A stretch of DNA of 64,000 bases from Prunella strophiata (taxonomy: Eukaryota; Chordata; Aves; Passeriformes; Prunellidae): assembly GCA_036583965.1 (NCBI GenBank), contig JAZBQD010000018.1, forward strand, positions 70,511,742 to 70,575,741. Reading direction: 5' to 3'. Each line of letters begins with the position of its first letter. The stretch's first letter is position 1. Of the stretch, positions 23,265 to 36,061 are shown piece after piece. The notes below the pieces were generated by a model that saw only the letters and a list, made by a program, of their open reading frames with translations, made no database searches and was not told where the DNA came from. The position numbers and the translations under genes were made by a program.

Positions 23265-24175
23265 CCATGGAATCACAGACTGGTTTGCATTAAAACCTTT
23301 AAACAGAGACTTAAAACTCAACCCATCCCACCCCTGCCATGGCAGGGACACCTCCCACTGTCCCAGGCTGCCCCAAGCCCCAATGTCCAGCCTGGCCTTG
23401 GGCACTGCCAGGGATCCAGGGGCAGCCACAGCTACTCTGGGCACCCTGTGCCAGGGCTTGCCCACCTTCACAGGGAACAATTCCTAATTCCCAATATCCC
23501 ATCCATTCCTGCCCTCTGGCAGTGGGAGCCATTCCCTGTGTCCTGTCTCTGCAGGCCTTGTCCCCAGTCCCTCTGCAGCTCTCCTGGAGCCCCTTCAGGC
23601 CCTGCCAGGGGCTCTGAGCTCTCCCTGGAGCCTTCCCTTCTCCAGGGGAGCATTCCCAGCTCTCCCAGCCTGGCTCCAGAGCAGAGGGGCTCCAGCCCTG
23701 CAGCAGCTCCGGGGCCTCCTCTGGGCTCTCTGCAGCAGCTCCACGTCCTCCTGCTGTTGGCCCCAGGGCTGGGGCAGCTCTGCAGGTGAGCTCTCACCTG
23801 AGGGGCACAGGGACACAATGCCCACCTTTCCTTTGGCCACCAGCCCAGGGCTGGGGCAGCTCTGCAGGTGGGCTCTCACCTGAGGGGGCACAGGGATGGA
23901 ACAGAGGTCAGCCCAGGGCACGGGGTACGTTCTGGGTTCCAGCTCATGAGGCCAGGGTATGCCCAGTTTCCTACCCACCAGCATCACCAAGTCCTCCTCC
24001 CCAGGGCTGCTCTCAATCCCTCCATCCCCAAGTCAGTTCTCATACTCAGGATTGCTCCAGTCTGATGCAGGACCTTCCACTTGACCTTGTTGAATCTCAT
24101 TAAGTTCCCACAGTGCCAGTCCTTGAGCCTGTCCAGGTCCCTCTGGATGCCATCTCATCCCTCAGGCATCTCAAC
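23265..24175 (-). mobile_element. CR1 LINE fragment, about 910 bp
   Basis: One of the longest copies here. It starts with the inverted tail (ATGGAATCACAGACTGG) and continues through several upstream blocks to the region giving gtccaggtccctctggatgc. Confidence 0.88.
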
Positions 24176-25999
24176 TGCCCCATCTTCTCATCATCCCTTC
24201 TTTTATAAGCTCCACCTGGCTCATGACATCCATGTTTGTTGTCTTTTCTATCATAGCCTGTCACACTCTCAACTCCCACCTCATTCTTTGCTTCACACTT
24301 CTGGAAGCCTTTGGCTGTTTCTATCACCCTTCCAGGTTCTCTGAGATTCTCCAGCCTTTTAGTTTTCCAGGACTGGCAGAGAGAAGCTAAGATGGTGAGC
24401 AAGACTATCTACACTATTCCAGATACACTACAGATTTATGTAATGGTTTGTCAAAATAATTGGAGTAAACTGACAAACTAAAATGAGCTTTAAAAAAAGT
24501 AACTACTACCTATTGTACTAAATACTTTGTATCTGAGAGGTAATGTTTATTCTTCATTTAACAGAAGCCTGACAAAACCAAAAAAAGTTGATTCCTCCCT
24601 CATACAAAAGGCATCAAAGTGGGCACAAATTCAAAGTCTGTTGAATTTGTTTTTAAAAGCCTTTATCCATGTACAGCACACTGTCTACCACCCCCTGTTC
24701 ACAGCCAGCTGCTAATTTCCTGCAGAGATCAACCTTTCCCCAGCCTCACTCCCATTTTCCAAGGCAAAGTCAAAGCTTTGTAACAAGCAGGGACTCGAGT
24801 GGCAGAGCAGAGCGTGAGGGGCAGGGAGCCAGGGGCAGCTCCAGCTGCTCTCCAGAAAACAGCCTGGCCTCATCCCTGCCCTGCCACTCCCCAGTGCCCA
24901 AGGCCACCAGCAAGGGAAAAGCAATGATGAAAAGAACTTCCCCCCTGAGAATAACTTACTTTTCTTCTTTTCATATCTATTTAGAATAGAAAGCAAATGC
25001 AGTTGAAGACAGCTTCCTAGGACAGAGTAAATGAGTTTATCTGCTCAAGGAAATCACTCCCAGCTATCCACAGCATCCATTAATACCACCTGTGAAGCAC
25101 TTTTTTGTGACCTAAATTTTTCTCTCCCCATGATACAATACAATAGTGTGCTCAAGGTACAGAACAGACACCCAGCGATCCTTTTTGCTACAGATTTGGG
25201 GGTATTTGCACCAAAACCAGCAGATTAACAAGCTACCTACAGCAGGATCACACTGAAAACTGCACAACAGCCCTTTCTGCACAACAAATCTTATGGTGGA
25301 CAAAAAGACATCATAAAAATCACTGGAACCTGATCCCATATTTTGGCTAAACAACTCCAGCACATCTGCTTATATACATTTCAAGAAATATTTCCTTATG
25401 AGAAAGGCAAATTTTCCTTCATTTGCTTCTAAAGGATATGGGATTAAACAAAATTAATTCCCTTTCCATCTCTCTGGAAGAGGTGCCTTGCTTCATTCTC
25501 ATTTGAGACTTCTGAAGTTTATCTCTCCCAAGAGACCATCTCCCACAAAACCAAAGCCTAACAAACCTCTTGTTTGGGTCATAATATTCCTTTGTAATGG
25601 ACACTGTAGGACAGTACATCTCCACCACAGGAAAACAAACACTTGAAAATAATTTGGGTGAGGCAAACTGCAGCTCAGGGACAAGAAAAAAAATTGCTTC
25701 ATTCTGGTTTCTTCTTCAGCACTTACCACTGATGTTACAGGGCAAAATAAGTGGAAGGCAAGACCAAAATTCCCCTCAATAATCTTTCCTACTAAAAGGA
25801 CTATCACTAAACAATTCTTCATTTTCTCATAGAAATCTCAAGTTTGGGATTTGTTTGACAAGAACACAGGTACCTCCATAACAATGCCTGCATCCCAGTT
25901 ACTCCCTATTTCCATCTTTTTCTGGTGATTCATCTGTAAATAACTAAAGAGGATGTTATCCCACCTACACAAATTTAAAACCCTCTAAGAAAACTTAAT

Positions 26000-26145
26000 C
26001 ATAGAATTTTTGGGGTTGGAAGGGACCTTAAAGGTCATCCAGTCAAACACCCCTGCCATGGGCACAGACACCTTCCACCAGACCAGGTTGCTCCAAGCCC
26101 CATCCAACCTGGCCTTGAACATTTCCAGGGATGGGGTATTTTAAT
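26000..26145 (-). mobile_element. CR1 3'-end fragment at the left border of the duplication
   Basis: Starts CATAGAATTTTTGGGGTTGG. The left edge of the 615-bp duplication (26056) falls inside it. Confidence 0.85.
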
Positions 26146-27285
26146 TTCTTTCAGAGAAAGCCATGAAGGGAACACAACACAGTGGGAACAATCAGATGCC
26201 TGAAAGGTTGAACATCAAAAACAGTGAATAAATCAACCTGCTCCCAGCATCATATGGAATAAACAGAAGGACAAACAGAATTTACATCTACCATGAAAAA
26301 GAATCCTATAGGCAGAATCAGAATGATAAAGGATTATGCAAAACTTCCTTTAAATTATGATCAAGAATTTTTGAGCAACTCAGCTCTAGCCAAAATTAGC
26401 ATGTTTCACAACACGCTGCTTTTATTTCCTTTTGTAAGGTTTCAAAACATTTTGCAACCATCTCTACTCCAAAGCAAATAAACACTCCTACTCAGATCAG
26501 CTGCCCAGTGACACCCAGAGAAAGGCAGACCTCTGCTTTGGACTGAAATAACATCTGTTTCCTGTAAGGTGGACTGGTGAAGTCAATGGCAGAAAGTAAA
26601 ACCGTATCAGAGAAATATAGAATGGCCTGAGTTGGAAGAAACTTTAAAGACCATCTTGCTCCACCCCCTGCCATGGGCACAGACACCTTCCACCAGACCA
26701 GGTTGCTCCAAGCCCCATCCAACCTGGCCTTGAACATTTCCAGGGATGGGGTATTTTAATTTCTTTCAGAGAAAGCCATGAAGGGAACACAACACAGTGG
26801 GAACAATCAGATGCCTGAAAGGTTGAACCTCAAAAACAGTGAATAAATCAACCTGCTCCCAGCATCATATGGAATAAACAGAAGGACAAACAGAATTTAC
26901 ATCTACCATGAAAAAGAATCCTATAGGCAGAATCAGAATGATAAAGGATTATGCAAAACTTCCTTTAAATTATGATCAAGAATTTTTGAGCAACTCAGCT
27001 CTAGCCAAAATTAGCATGTTTCACAACACGCTGCTTTTATTTCCTTTTGTAAGGTTTCAAAACATTTTGCAACCATCTCTACTCCAAAGCAAATAAACAC
27101 TCCTACTCAGATCAGCTGCCCAGTGACACCCAGAGAAAGGCAGACCTCTGCTTTGGACTGAAATAACATCTGTTTCCTGTAAGGTGGACTGGTGAAGTCA
27201 ATGGCAGAAAGTAAAACCGTATCAGAGAAATATAGAATGGCCTGAGTTGGAAGAAACTTTAAAGACCATCTTGTTCCACCCCCTG
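26056..27285. repeat. 615-bp tandem duplication with CR1 breakpoints
   Basis: Copy 1 is 26056-26670 and copy 2 is 26671-27285, exactly 615 bp each. By eye I see only two differences (near 26211 versus 26829, and near 26659 versus 27274). All three borders fall at the same short motif, ccctgccatgg, inside CR1 3' ends at 26051-26061, 26666-26676 and 27281-27291. That is the outcome expected of unequal crossing-over between two neighbouring CR1 copies. Confidence 0.93.
26617..26755 (-). mobile_element. Hybrid CR1 at the middle junction of the duplication
   Basis: Left of about 26670 it matches the CR1 beginning at 27233; right of that point it matches the CR1 at 26056-26145. This is a recombinant element created by the duplication. 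Confidence 0.88.
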
Positions 27286-27560
27286 CCATGGCAGGGACAC
27301 CTCCCACTGTCCCAGGCTGCCCCAAGCCCCAATGTCCAGCCTGGCCTTGGGCACTGCCAGGGATCCAGGGGAGCCACAGCTGCTCTGGGCACCCTGTGCC
27401 AGGGTCTTACACCCTCACAGAGAACAACTCCTGCCCAATATCCCATCTAGACCTACTCTCTGATAGCAGAAAGCCATTCCCTGTGTCCTGTCACTCCATC
27501 CTCTTGTCCAAAGTCTCTCTCCAACTCATGGAGGCTTACTGCAAGTATTGGAAGTCCACA
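27233..27560 (-). mobile_element. CR1 3' fragment at the right border of the duplication
   Basis: Starts TATAGAATGGCCTGAGTTGG and belongs to a different subfamily from the copy at 26000 past the shared ccctgccatgg motif. Confidence 0.86.
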
Positions 27561-28396
27561 ATTATGTACAGGAGACCCAACTACTCCACTGCCCTGGTTC
27601 TTTCCCCTAGAGCGCTGAAAAATCAGAATAATTTAAAACAAAGGGCATCTCCTCTATTATTTTTCCTGGATTTGCTATGTGAGTATCACAGTACTGGCAT
27701 ATTCCTCATTTCCTCCAGAGACACAACCTGTTCAAGATCAAAGCATAAGAAGCTCTACTGGGCAGAAAACAGCCAAAATTGGGAGTCACAAAAGTAAAGG
27801 GTGAAAATACAGAGTAGAGCTCATGGAGGAATAAAAGGATAAAGATGATACTGAAAAATCAGCTTTGCAATCCATCAAAATCCAATGCAAACAAATTATC
27901 CTAATTTTTAAATACTTTTATCCATATGGACATACAAGTACACAAAATGGCAACGTTTCTCGGTTACTAAAAACCAGTCCATGCACCTCATTCATACTCA
28001 GAACTACAAGAGTAAAACTAAACAAACTAAAAATAGAAGTTACAGAAGACTAAAAATATAACAAAAGTAAAAGAATAAAAAAGGAGGGAGAAGAACATAA
28101 GGAGACAAATTTATTGTCTTAAATGAAGCAAGATGACTCCCAAACATAGACTTTTAAGGAAACAAAGCCATTGCAAAAATACATACTAAAAAAACTAGAC
28201 TATAGGTTCATTATAGAGCTGGCAACCCCTCAAATTACAATCTTCCTTGAAATCTTCTCCCCTTGTTGCAGTACAGGCAGACCCAGCTGCCTGTACTTCC
28301 TTCCACCACAAGGAAGCTTGTCTGTCTGCAGAACCCTCCAGATCACAGGCTTTGCTCAAAAACCTCCTCAGTTCTTACATGACTGTTGTTAGCAAA

Positions 28397-28905
28397 GAAT
28401 CATGGAACAGTTTAAGCTGGAAGGGACCTTAAGGATCATCCCATTCCACCCCTGCCATGGGCAGGGACACCTCCCACTGTCCCAGGCTGCTCCCAGTGTC
28501 CAGCCTGGCCTTGGGCACTGCCAGGGATCCAGGGGCACTGCCACAGCAAAGCTGGGAATTCCAGCCCAGCCCCTCCCCACCCTCCCACACAGCAATTCCT
28601 TGCCAAGATCCCAGCCCAATCTCCCCTTTCCCAGTGGAAGCCATTCCCTGTGTCCTGTCCCTGCAGGCCTTGTCCCCAGTCCCTCTGCAGCTCTCCTGGA
28701 GCCCCTCCAGGCCCTGCCAGGGGCTCTGAGCTCTCCCTGGAGCCTTCCCTTCCCCAGGGGAGCATTCCCAGCTCTCCCAGCCTGACTCCAGAGAAGGGGC
28801 TCCAGCCCTTGGAGCATCTGTGTGGCCTCCTCTGGATCTGCTCTGGCAGCTCCAAGTCCTTCTGGTGTTGGAAGCTCCCGAGCTGGATACATGCTCCCAT
28901 GGCAG
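28397..28905 (-). mobile_element. CR1 fragment, about 510 bp
   Basis: Starts AGAATCATGGAACAG and carries the tail blocks in reverse through ctggctccagag-like sequence and tccttctggtgttgg. Confidence 0.87.
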
Positions 28906-31402
28906 CGAGGTCAGGTTACAATTTCTGGCAAAGAATTGAGGGAATTAAAGGAAAAAATAGAGGAGGGTTGACCATATGATCTATGTGCGAGGAGATGTAG
29001 AAGGAGTGAGGTTTCTTTAACTTCAAGGAGAGACAGCTGAAGAAGGGTGAAACCTAATTTTTGACCTCAGCTGCCTCAGGAGAGATTAGAGAAAAGGGCA
29101 GGAGGCAACACACACAGGTTGCAGCAAGAGATCGTGGCTAGATATTAGTATTAGATTAATTTTTTATCATTATTTTAACACCAAACTCTGGACCACTGAC
29201 CCAAAGGATCAACGAGATCTCCATCCTAAAGATAAATTCACACCTTGACTGGACAGAGTCTTGGGCAAAGGGCTCTGATGGTCATCCTGCTCTGAGAGAG
29301 GGATCAGACCCTTCCAACCCAACTCAGCCCTACACCCAAATTTGGGTGCTCAAGTGCCATATTGACCAACAAGTACCACAAGGCTGGAGAGCTGCTCCTG
29401 AGGGAACACAGGCTCACATGATCCTCCATCTGGCACCTGAGAGCAACCACAGCAGCTGCTGGGCCACTGCCAAACGTCCTGCAGAACAACAACTGGACGT
29501 TGTTCTGGGGGAACACCCACTGCCAACCACAGCAAAATGAAAATAAAGGTGCAAAACCAGCTCTGGTAAATGTTTAATGCGGAGTAAAGTTAACAAAACC
29601 AACAAAGTTCACAGGTGCTGAGTGCAGTTTATCTAATTTGGATTTCTTCCTCAGTGCTGACAAACACGCTGCATTTGTTTCCATGTTCTTTTACCTCATT
29701 TTTGAAGAAGCACATTTACACAGTCTCATTGTGCCTGTGGTCACAAATATAAACCAGCAAAGATATTTTTAACACTGTTTAATAAAAAAAAGCTTAATGT
29801 GCAGGACCAGACAGCTCTGGGGGCTCTCAGAGTACAAGGAATTTAGTCTATGCACACACTTGAACTGTGTAAATGTTGGCATTAAGCAAATATTTATTGC
29901 TGTTAAAAATTGATAAAACAAATTTAAAGCTTCCCTATAGTCCAGTGCTGAGGATTCCCAAGATCATCTTATATATAGACAAGATATATATATATATATT
30001 TCAGGATAAATATCATCTTGTGAACAAACATAAATGAGTATCAGAAGGTCAAGAAAACAAAATGAGAGCAGTGAAGGAAGTGAAGGTTCAGGGAACTCCT
30101 GTAAAAAGCCAGGGAGGGAACAAAAACTGAGTTAAGAGAGAAAGGAATTTCTAGTGTTTATCAACAAACTCTGAAAGCTTAGAGGGCCCAACTGTACAAA
30201 GCTCAGTCTTGCAAATCTCCTGGCAGGGTGCAAAAATAATGGACAAGGAAATATGGTTATGGTAACAATAAATTTAATATACCCCGAGTAAATTGAGAAA
30301 ATATGAACACTGCTCTTAAAAAATTCCAAGGCATTTATTTTGTATTAGAGAAAGGTGTTTTTCAACAGGTGCTTTCAGGCACTTCACCAAAATGAGAAGT
30401 ACCTGCCATTTCCTGAATACCACAGCTTACTGCTAATGACATTAAATTCAAATGTCAGCTAAAGAAGCAATTAAAAAAAAAAAAATTGGGGTTTTTTTTC
30501 CTACTTCAAAAACATTATTGTACTAAGCTCACGTTTGCATGTCCTCAGGCCCAGGCTTCCTGATTTACAGAAGATTTCCCAGTCTGAACCATAACTGTTA
30601 ATTCTGTGAACTACTTATAACTTCAATTTTAAAAGCCTATTATTTTTTTGAAAACAGACAAGAAATGGCAGGCACAAATCATCATTTCACCAGTGTACTA
30701 AAAAGTAGCTTGATTAGAACAAAATTACATTGGGTCAAGCTGACATTTCCTCCTCTTCCTGCACATCAATCAGAGCACGATACCAGGACAGCACTTCCAG
30801 GAGGCATTGCCACGTTTTTGGAGGTTTTTAGAAGAGAAAGGCTGTTTCTCCTTCAAATGAGGTGTCCACTTTTGACCTCACATTAGCCTGAAGCTTTACA
30901 GGAAACATTCCTTCACTCCAAAACAACTCTACATTTGCAGCTGAACACCAAAAAAACCACATGCGGTGGTTTAAATTTTTATCAACTTTTGTCCCTCTGC
31001 TGATCTTCTCTCATAGACATTACAAGGATTTTCTAGAACAAACACAAAGTATTTTTAGACCTTCATTTCACAAATGACAGGAAGCCCAGCAGAAGGTTAA
31101 TTCTGGAAATAGTTATGCAGCCACTTGGAACAAGCAGAGTCCCAGGGGAATCATTCGTTTTTCCATAGATAACTTGGGATTATTTTCCTAATTTCAGTTT
31201 AAAGAATAAAAAGCATAAGGTAGTGGTGTCACTGCAAGACTGAAATACAGAAAAGCTCAAGTTATGTTTAGGTCTCAGGATGAAATGTCAATTGCTCACC
31301 AGCACCTGCACTGATCTCACACCACATGAATGAGCCAAATACCTGTAACCTGTTGACAGAACAGGAACTTTTACACATCAGGAGCTGAAGAGGGACATTT
31401 GA

Positions 31403-31680
31403 CATCGGATGGAGACACAGGGAATGGCTCCCACTGCCAGAGGGCAGGGAGAGATGGGATATTGGGAATTAGGAATTGCCCCCTGTGAAGGTGGGCAAGC
31501 CCTGGCACAGGGTGCCCAGAGCAGCTGTGGCTCCCCTGGATCCCTGGAAGTGCCCAAAGCCAGGCTGGACATTGGGGCTTGAAGCAGCCTGGGACAGTGG
31601 GAGGTGTCCCTGCCATGGTAGGGGTGGCACTGGATGGGCTCTAAGATCCCTCCTAACCCAAACCATCCTGTGATTCTATG
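31403..31680 (+). mobile_element. CR1 3' fragment
   Basis: Plus-oriented, from gatggagacacagggaatgg to CCTGTGATTCTATG, the canonical terminus. Confidence 0.88.
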
Positions 31681-32231
31681 TGTTTACAAGGTTGATCTAT
31701 CAATGTTGCTCCTGAACATGTTCCAAATAACTAAAAAATTTGAAGTTTAAGGTCCATAAAAGACATAATTCTATGAAACCTCCATGTCTACAACATTTTT
31801 TTTTTTTGGCTTTTGCCCCTCTGTCTGCATTGACACACTACAAGTTTAAGTCATAAGTCATATTCAAACGCATAAATGGGGCAGTTTTCTCTTCTCAAAG
31901 GAACCTGCACACCAAATCATCTCCAGCCCAGACAGATGACAATAATTATTTTGTCTCTCAAAGAATCAGGATTTGGAAATGAAAACATAATCCTTACATG
32001 CTACAATGCAGTGGCATGACTTGTTCATTGTAAAAGCTAAAAACAATTCCTTTATTGTTTATGCTGACAAACAGTGCACAAAAGGACACTGGCTATACGT
32101 GCTGCACTTGCAGTGTTATACATTTGGATTACTGGATCATATTTACAGTGTGGGAAGCGACATTTAAGTCAGGCTCTGAGTTAAGAAAATACCACTGGCT
32201 ACAGTTGAGAGTCTTACCAAGGGGAACTCAC

Positions 32232-32345
32232 CTAAAAGCTGCCAGTAAGGGAGCATAAATTGAGTCTCCATCATACACATACAAGTGGTCCCAGCTGCAC
32301 TCTGTGGCAAAGTGATTGAATCGAAGCCTCAGGATTGTGTTTGGC
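32232..32345 (-). CDS. ATRN: ATRN presumed exon 3: core of CUB domain
   Basis: This 114-bp exon is phase 2 at both ends (CTTTACAG acceptor, TTTTAG before GTGAGT). It encodes PNTILRLRFNHFATECSW, then DHLYVYDGDSIYAPLLAAF. The second CUB cysteine (ATEC) and the acidic DGDS motif, which in many CUB domains contributes to a calcium site, are visible. It is nearly identical to the mammalian sequence. Confidence 0.96.
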
Positions 32346-34537
32346 CTGTAAAGAAAAAAAATAAATAAAATAAAAGATTTGCCACTCAACAAACAGGGCA
32401 AAATCCCTGTGTGCACTCCTCTGGTGTGAAGCTCTGGTCTAGACAAGACTAAAACTGAGTCTCCTGGTGTAACCGCAGGTGCATTAAATATGCTGTGGTT
32501 CAGGGTTTTTTTTTTGTATGCAGCTCTCCTGGTATTAAGCAAAAATTTCTTTATGGTCAGAAAACTGTATCCTGTTGTGCAGAACAGATCACAGAACCAC
32601 ACAATATCCAGAGTTGGAAGGGACTGACAAGGATCACTGAGTGCAACTCCTGCCTCTGCACAGGACACTCCAACAATGCCATCCTGTGCCTGAGAGCATT
32701 GTCCAAATGCTCCTGGAGCTCTGGCAGTCCTGGGACCAGTCCCTGGCAAGCCTGGGCAGTGTCTGACCAACCTCTGGGGGAAAAACCTTTCCCTGAGACC
32801 TAAACTAAGCCTTCCCTGACACAACTACAAGCCATTCCCTTGGGTGCTGTCCCTGGTCACAGAGATCCGTGTCTGCCCCTTCTCTGCCTCAGCAGGATGT
32901 TGCAGGCTGTGATGAGGATTCCCCTCAGTTTCCTCTTCTCCAGGCTGAACAAACCAAGTGACCTCTTGGTTTGAGCCACTGCTCAAACAAGCCAAAAGGC
33001 CCTCCCCAGCTCTCCTGGAGCCCCTCCAGGCCCTGCCAGGGGCTCTGAGCTCTCCCTGGAGCCTTCCCATCTCCAGGAGAACATTCCCAGCTCTCCCAGC
33101 CTGGCTCCAGAGCAGAGGGGCTCCAGCCCTGCAGCAGCTCCAGGGCCTCCTCTGGGCTCTCTGCAGCAGCTCCACGTCCTCCTGCTGTTGGCCCCAGGGC
33201 TGGGGCAGCTCTGCAGGTGGGCTCTCACCTGAGGGGCACAGGGACAGTGTCCCCTCTCCCCTGCTGCCCACGCTGGGATCAGCCCAGGCACGGGGGGCTC
33301 TGGGCTGGGTCATGTTCAGCTCTCACCCAGCAGCACCCCCAGGTCCTTCTCCTCAGGGCTACTCTCCAGCCTTTCCCCACCCAAACTGTGTTTGTGCTCT
33401 GGCTTGCTCCAGCCCCCATGCAGGACCTTGCCATTATGGAACCTCATGAGGTCCACACATTCCCATGTCTCTGGTCTGTCTATGTCCCCTTTGATGCTAT
33501 TTCTTCCTTTCAGCATCTTGCCCACACCATATGGCCTGGTGTCCATTGGCAAATTTGCTAAGGGTGCCTTGATCCCACTGTGCATGTCAGCAACAGATAC
33601 GTGAAACACAGGGAGAAGGCTAAGGAAAAGGAAAGTGTCCTCTGGGACTGCAGTAAATTCTGATCCTCCAAGATGCCAAGAGGCCTCAGTTTGCAGTGTC
33701 AGTACAAGTTCACACTCTCATGACTCATAGCCAATTCATAGCTGTCTCTAACTGCAGATTCAGGGAACAACATGGAATGTGACCGAACACACAGATGTTA
33801 TCACGCAGCATCATATCTGACCATGGAAAAGCCTTGGACACTAAACAAATGGATCTTACAGTCCTGGCACCAGCATGGTACTATAAAAAATACATTTCAA
33901 CAAGTGAGATGCTCTGAACTGCTGCATCATCAATCAGATGACAGAAGATAGACATTAAATATGCTACTCCTAAAAACCTGTGCAAGAAATTGCTGTAAGC
34001 AATATAAGGATCAAATACAAGAAGGGCAGCATAGTGAGGGGAGAGATCTGAGAGACTTCTCCCAGTTTAGAAAACCTTTGCAATGAAAGGGGAATGGTTC
34101 CTCTGAAGTCCTCATGGCTCAGTGAGTAAAGAAACATCTGAAGTTCATCACTACAGAAACTGATTCTTCATGAATGAAAGCTTTCAGAACTTCTCTTGTT
34201 TCTCATACTATAGAAAAATCCCATGTGCAGTGAATCCCATCATCTGAACAGCCCACTATGATATCAGTTAAGTAATTTATAATCCTTCTTTATTTACGGA
34301 AGTGCACTGATTTTTGTTCACCACATGCTGCTTCAACTTAAACCTCTTAACCAGAAGTCAGTTTGGAGGGCTCAGTTGCACAAAAACTTATTTACCAAGA
34401 ACAATTAAGTTTTTCCCTATCTAGCATTTAGAATAGCCAGAAAGAATCATGAGACCTAACAATATTCAGTGCAGATAAAACTCACCTAAAAGTCCCAATA
34501 AGCAACACAAAAATCCCAAGCTGCTTCCAACACTCAC
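32346..34537 (-). other. ATRN intron
   Basis: The right two thirds before about 33580 is CR1 sequence from two different parts or subfamilies (about 32586-33580, minus strand). 33580-34537 shows nothing else. Confidence 0.75.
32586..33580 (-). mobile_element. Composite CR1, about 1 kb
   Basis: 32586-33002 is a subfamily with the start cacaatatccagagttggaa, also found at 56300. From about 33003 it changes to the commoner subfamily, beginning in the middle of that element and running to aaatttgctaagggtgcc. It is either one insertion into another or a template switch. Confidence 0.8.
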
Positions 34538-34621
34538 CTTCCTTCAATGAGCCAGGTGCATTTTGTCTTGTATTTGTAATTTCCAGGCCCATCTGTGACA
34601 TACCCTGAAGGTTCAGTGAGT
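34538..34621 (-). CDS. ATRN: ATRN presumed exon 2: start of CUB domain
   Basis: This 84-bp exon enters in phase 2 (TTTGCAG acceptor) and leaves in phase 2 (GGAAG before GTGAGT). It encodes LTEPSGYVTDGPGNYKYKTK, then CTWLIEG, the first strands of the CUB domain. It is the most 5' exon I can find. The expected upstream exon, with start codon, signal peptide and first EGF module, was not seen between 34622 and 64000, so it probably lies past the right edge. Confidence 0.94.
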
Positions 34622-35092
34622 CTGCAAACAAAAACACAAAGACAAACATTAGCGTCCAGTGGTTTTAAACATTCAGAAAGGATTCTCTAAATTTTGAAGA
34701 TCCATCATTAGATTATTATTTACTTAAAAGCCACTATAAACAAGCCAACTACAGCACAACAAAACCCAGCTGGGAGTCTCCTGATGAACTCTATGTGCAG
34801 GCCTTCTGATGACTGTTCTACAAGAATGACACCTGGAAGGACATCACTTCAAGAGTGATGGTTTCTCTATCATATTGATGCCACAGTTCCAAACCTATAT
34901 GTATGGATATACCACCTAACCAGGAGAAGGAATTTCCCATCAGAAGCTAAAATTATTCCTAAACTATTTATTTACACAAACCATACCATTCTTGAATGCA
35001 GTTCAGATGAAGGCCATGGTACGACCTCTCACTCATTCTGTATTTGACTCTCCACAAACTCCTTGACAACTTCCTGAATGGAGCACTGATCC

Positions 35093-35238
35093 CCAAGCCC
35101 TATCCCTGGCAGTGTCCAAGGCTAGGCTGGATGGGGCTTGGAGCACCCTGGGATTATGGAAGGTGTCCCTGCCATGGCAGGGGTGGAATGAGATGGGCTT
35201 TAAGGTCCCTTCCACCCCAACTTTTCTGTGATTCTACA
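35093..35238 (+). mobile_element. CR1 3'-end fragment
   Basis: Plus-oriented, from ctggcagtgtccaaggctag to TTTTCTGTGATTCTACA. Confidence 0.84.
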
Positions 35239-36061
35239 TTGTTATCAACATCTGCAAATGCTGCACAGTGCAAATTCTACTGCAGCAAGACAAAACCAAG
35301 AGCCAAACCATTGGGATATCCATTCCTATCTCATATGAATTAGTCAAAATATTCCAGATGAGATCTAACAAATGGTTGGAGTATTGCAGAAACTGCTGAA
35401 AATAAATGACAGGGAAGGATCGCAGCAGAAGGCAGCAGCACCTGAAGGTGCCGAAACTCCACGTTCTGGAAGAGCACACACTGGCACTCAAATCAGGATT
35501 CCTTCCTAGGCAAGTTATAAACTCCATGGTCGGCACACCGCCGGAGCAAATCACAGCCCTCTGGCAAAATTCAACTGTCCTACTTACAACACAGCTCTAA
35601 AACAAAAACACTCTAAATTTAAACTTGGCAAAAAGAGAAGGAAGCAAAACCAGAAATTCCTCAAACCGGTATCTTGGAACCTTTTCTGTTAATGCTAATG
35701 TCTCACTTTTTAAAATATTTTGGCTGAGTCAAAAATTATTTTCCAAACTCTTTTCCATCAAGCATTTTTAAGATTTATCTCTGATTCAAATTAAAAAGGC
35801 AAAACACACAGATTTTTGAAAATCACCTTCCTCTGCCTATAAATGAATATATTAGAATACTTTTCAACCTGAGAAATTGAGCTGAGGATTTTTAAAAGCC
35901 AGTTACTGAAGTTCTGCAGAAAATGGACATTCAAGCAAGTAAAGAAAAAACTCAGATATTTGGAAGTGTAAGAAACATCTGGGTCCTCTATGGAGACACA
36001 GATGTAGATGTAAACAGAGATCAGATTTAAAAAAAAATATATATGTATACATATACAGAAG

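Larger units (their letters stand above)
22564..32231 (-). other. ATRN intron inside the CUB domain, 9.7 kb
   Basis: Contains CR1 copies at about 23265-24175, 26000-26145, 26617-26755, 27233-27560, 28397-28905 and 31403-31680, plus the 615-bp tandem duplication 26056-27285. The stretches 24180-26000, 27560-28395 and 28910-31400 are AT-rich; apart from a short TA run at about 29984-29999 I see nothing in them. Confidence 0.75.
1876..34621 (-). other. ATRN: ATRN (attractin) gene, internal part: 14 coding exons
   Basis: Fourteen exons on the minus strand encode a continuous 708-codon segment matching the middle of attractin: CUB, EGF-like 2, Kelch propeller, two PSI modules and the start of a C-type lectin domain. 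All borders have AG acceptors and GT donors, and every junction keeps frame. The family protein is about 1400 residues, so roughly half is present. Attractin rather than its paralogue ATRNL1 is supported by the CUB stretch RLRFNHFATECSWDHL, the CUB/EGF join NITYNFNMCPNNCSG and the lectin start GNSCLKITNAKENYD, which follow vertebrate attractin more closely. In mammals the protein is a type I membrane or secreted glycoprotein that supports agouti/melanocortin signalling. Exon numbers below assume a single upstream exon carrying signal peptide and first EGF, as I recall for mammals. No promoter or terminator of this gene is in view. Confidence 0.93.

Noticed and set aside
29482..29507. Hairpin with a perfect 9-bp stem
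   Set aside because: An isolated short stem in intron sequence, too short for a microRNA precursor and without a partner feature.
1876..34621. ATRNL1 as an alternative to ATRN
   Set aside because: The CUB, EGF-join and lectin-start stretches follow attractin more closely than attractin-like 1. Some second-EGF residues (CDIPYC) resemble ATRNL1, but the overall match does not.
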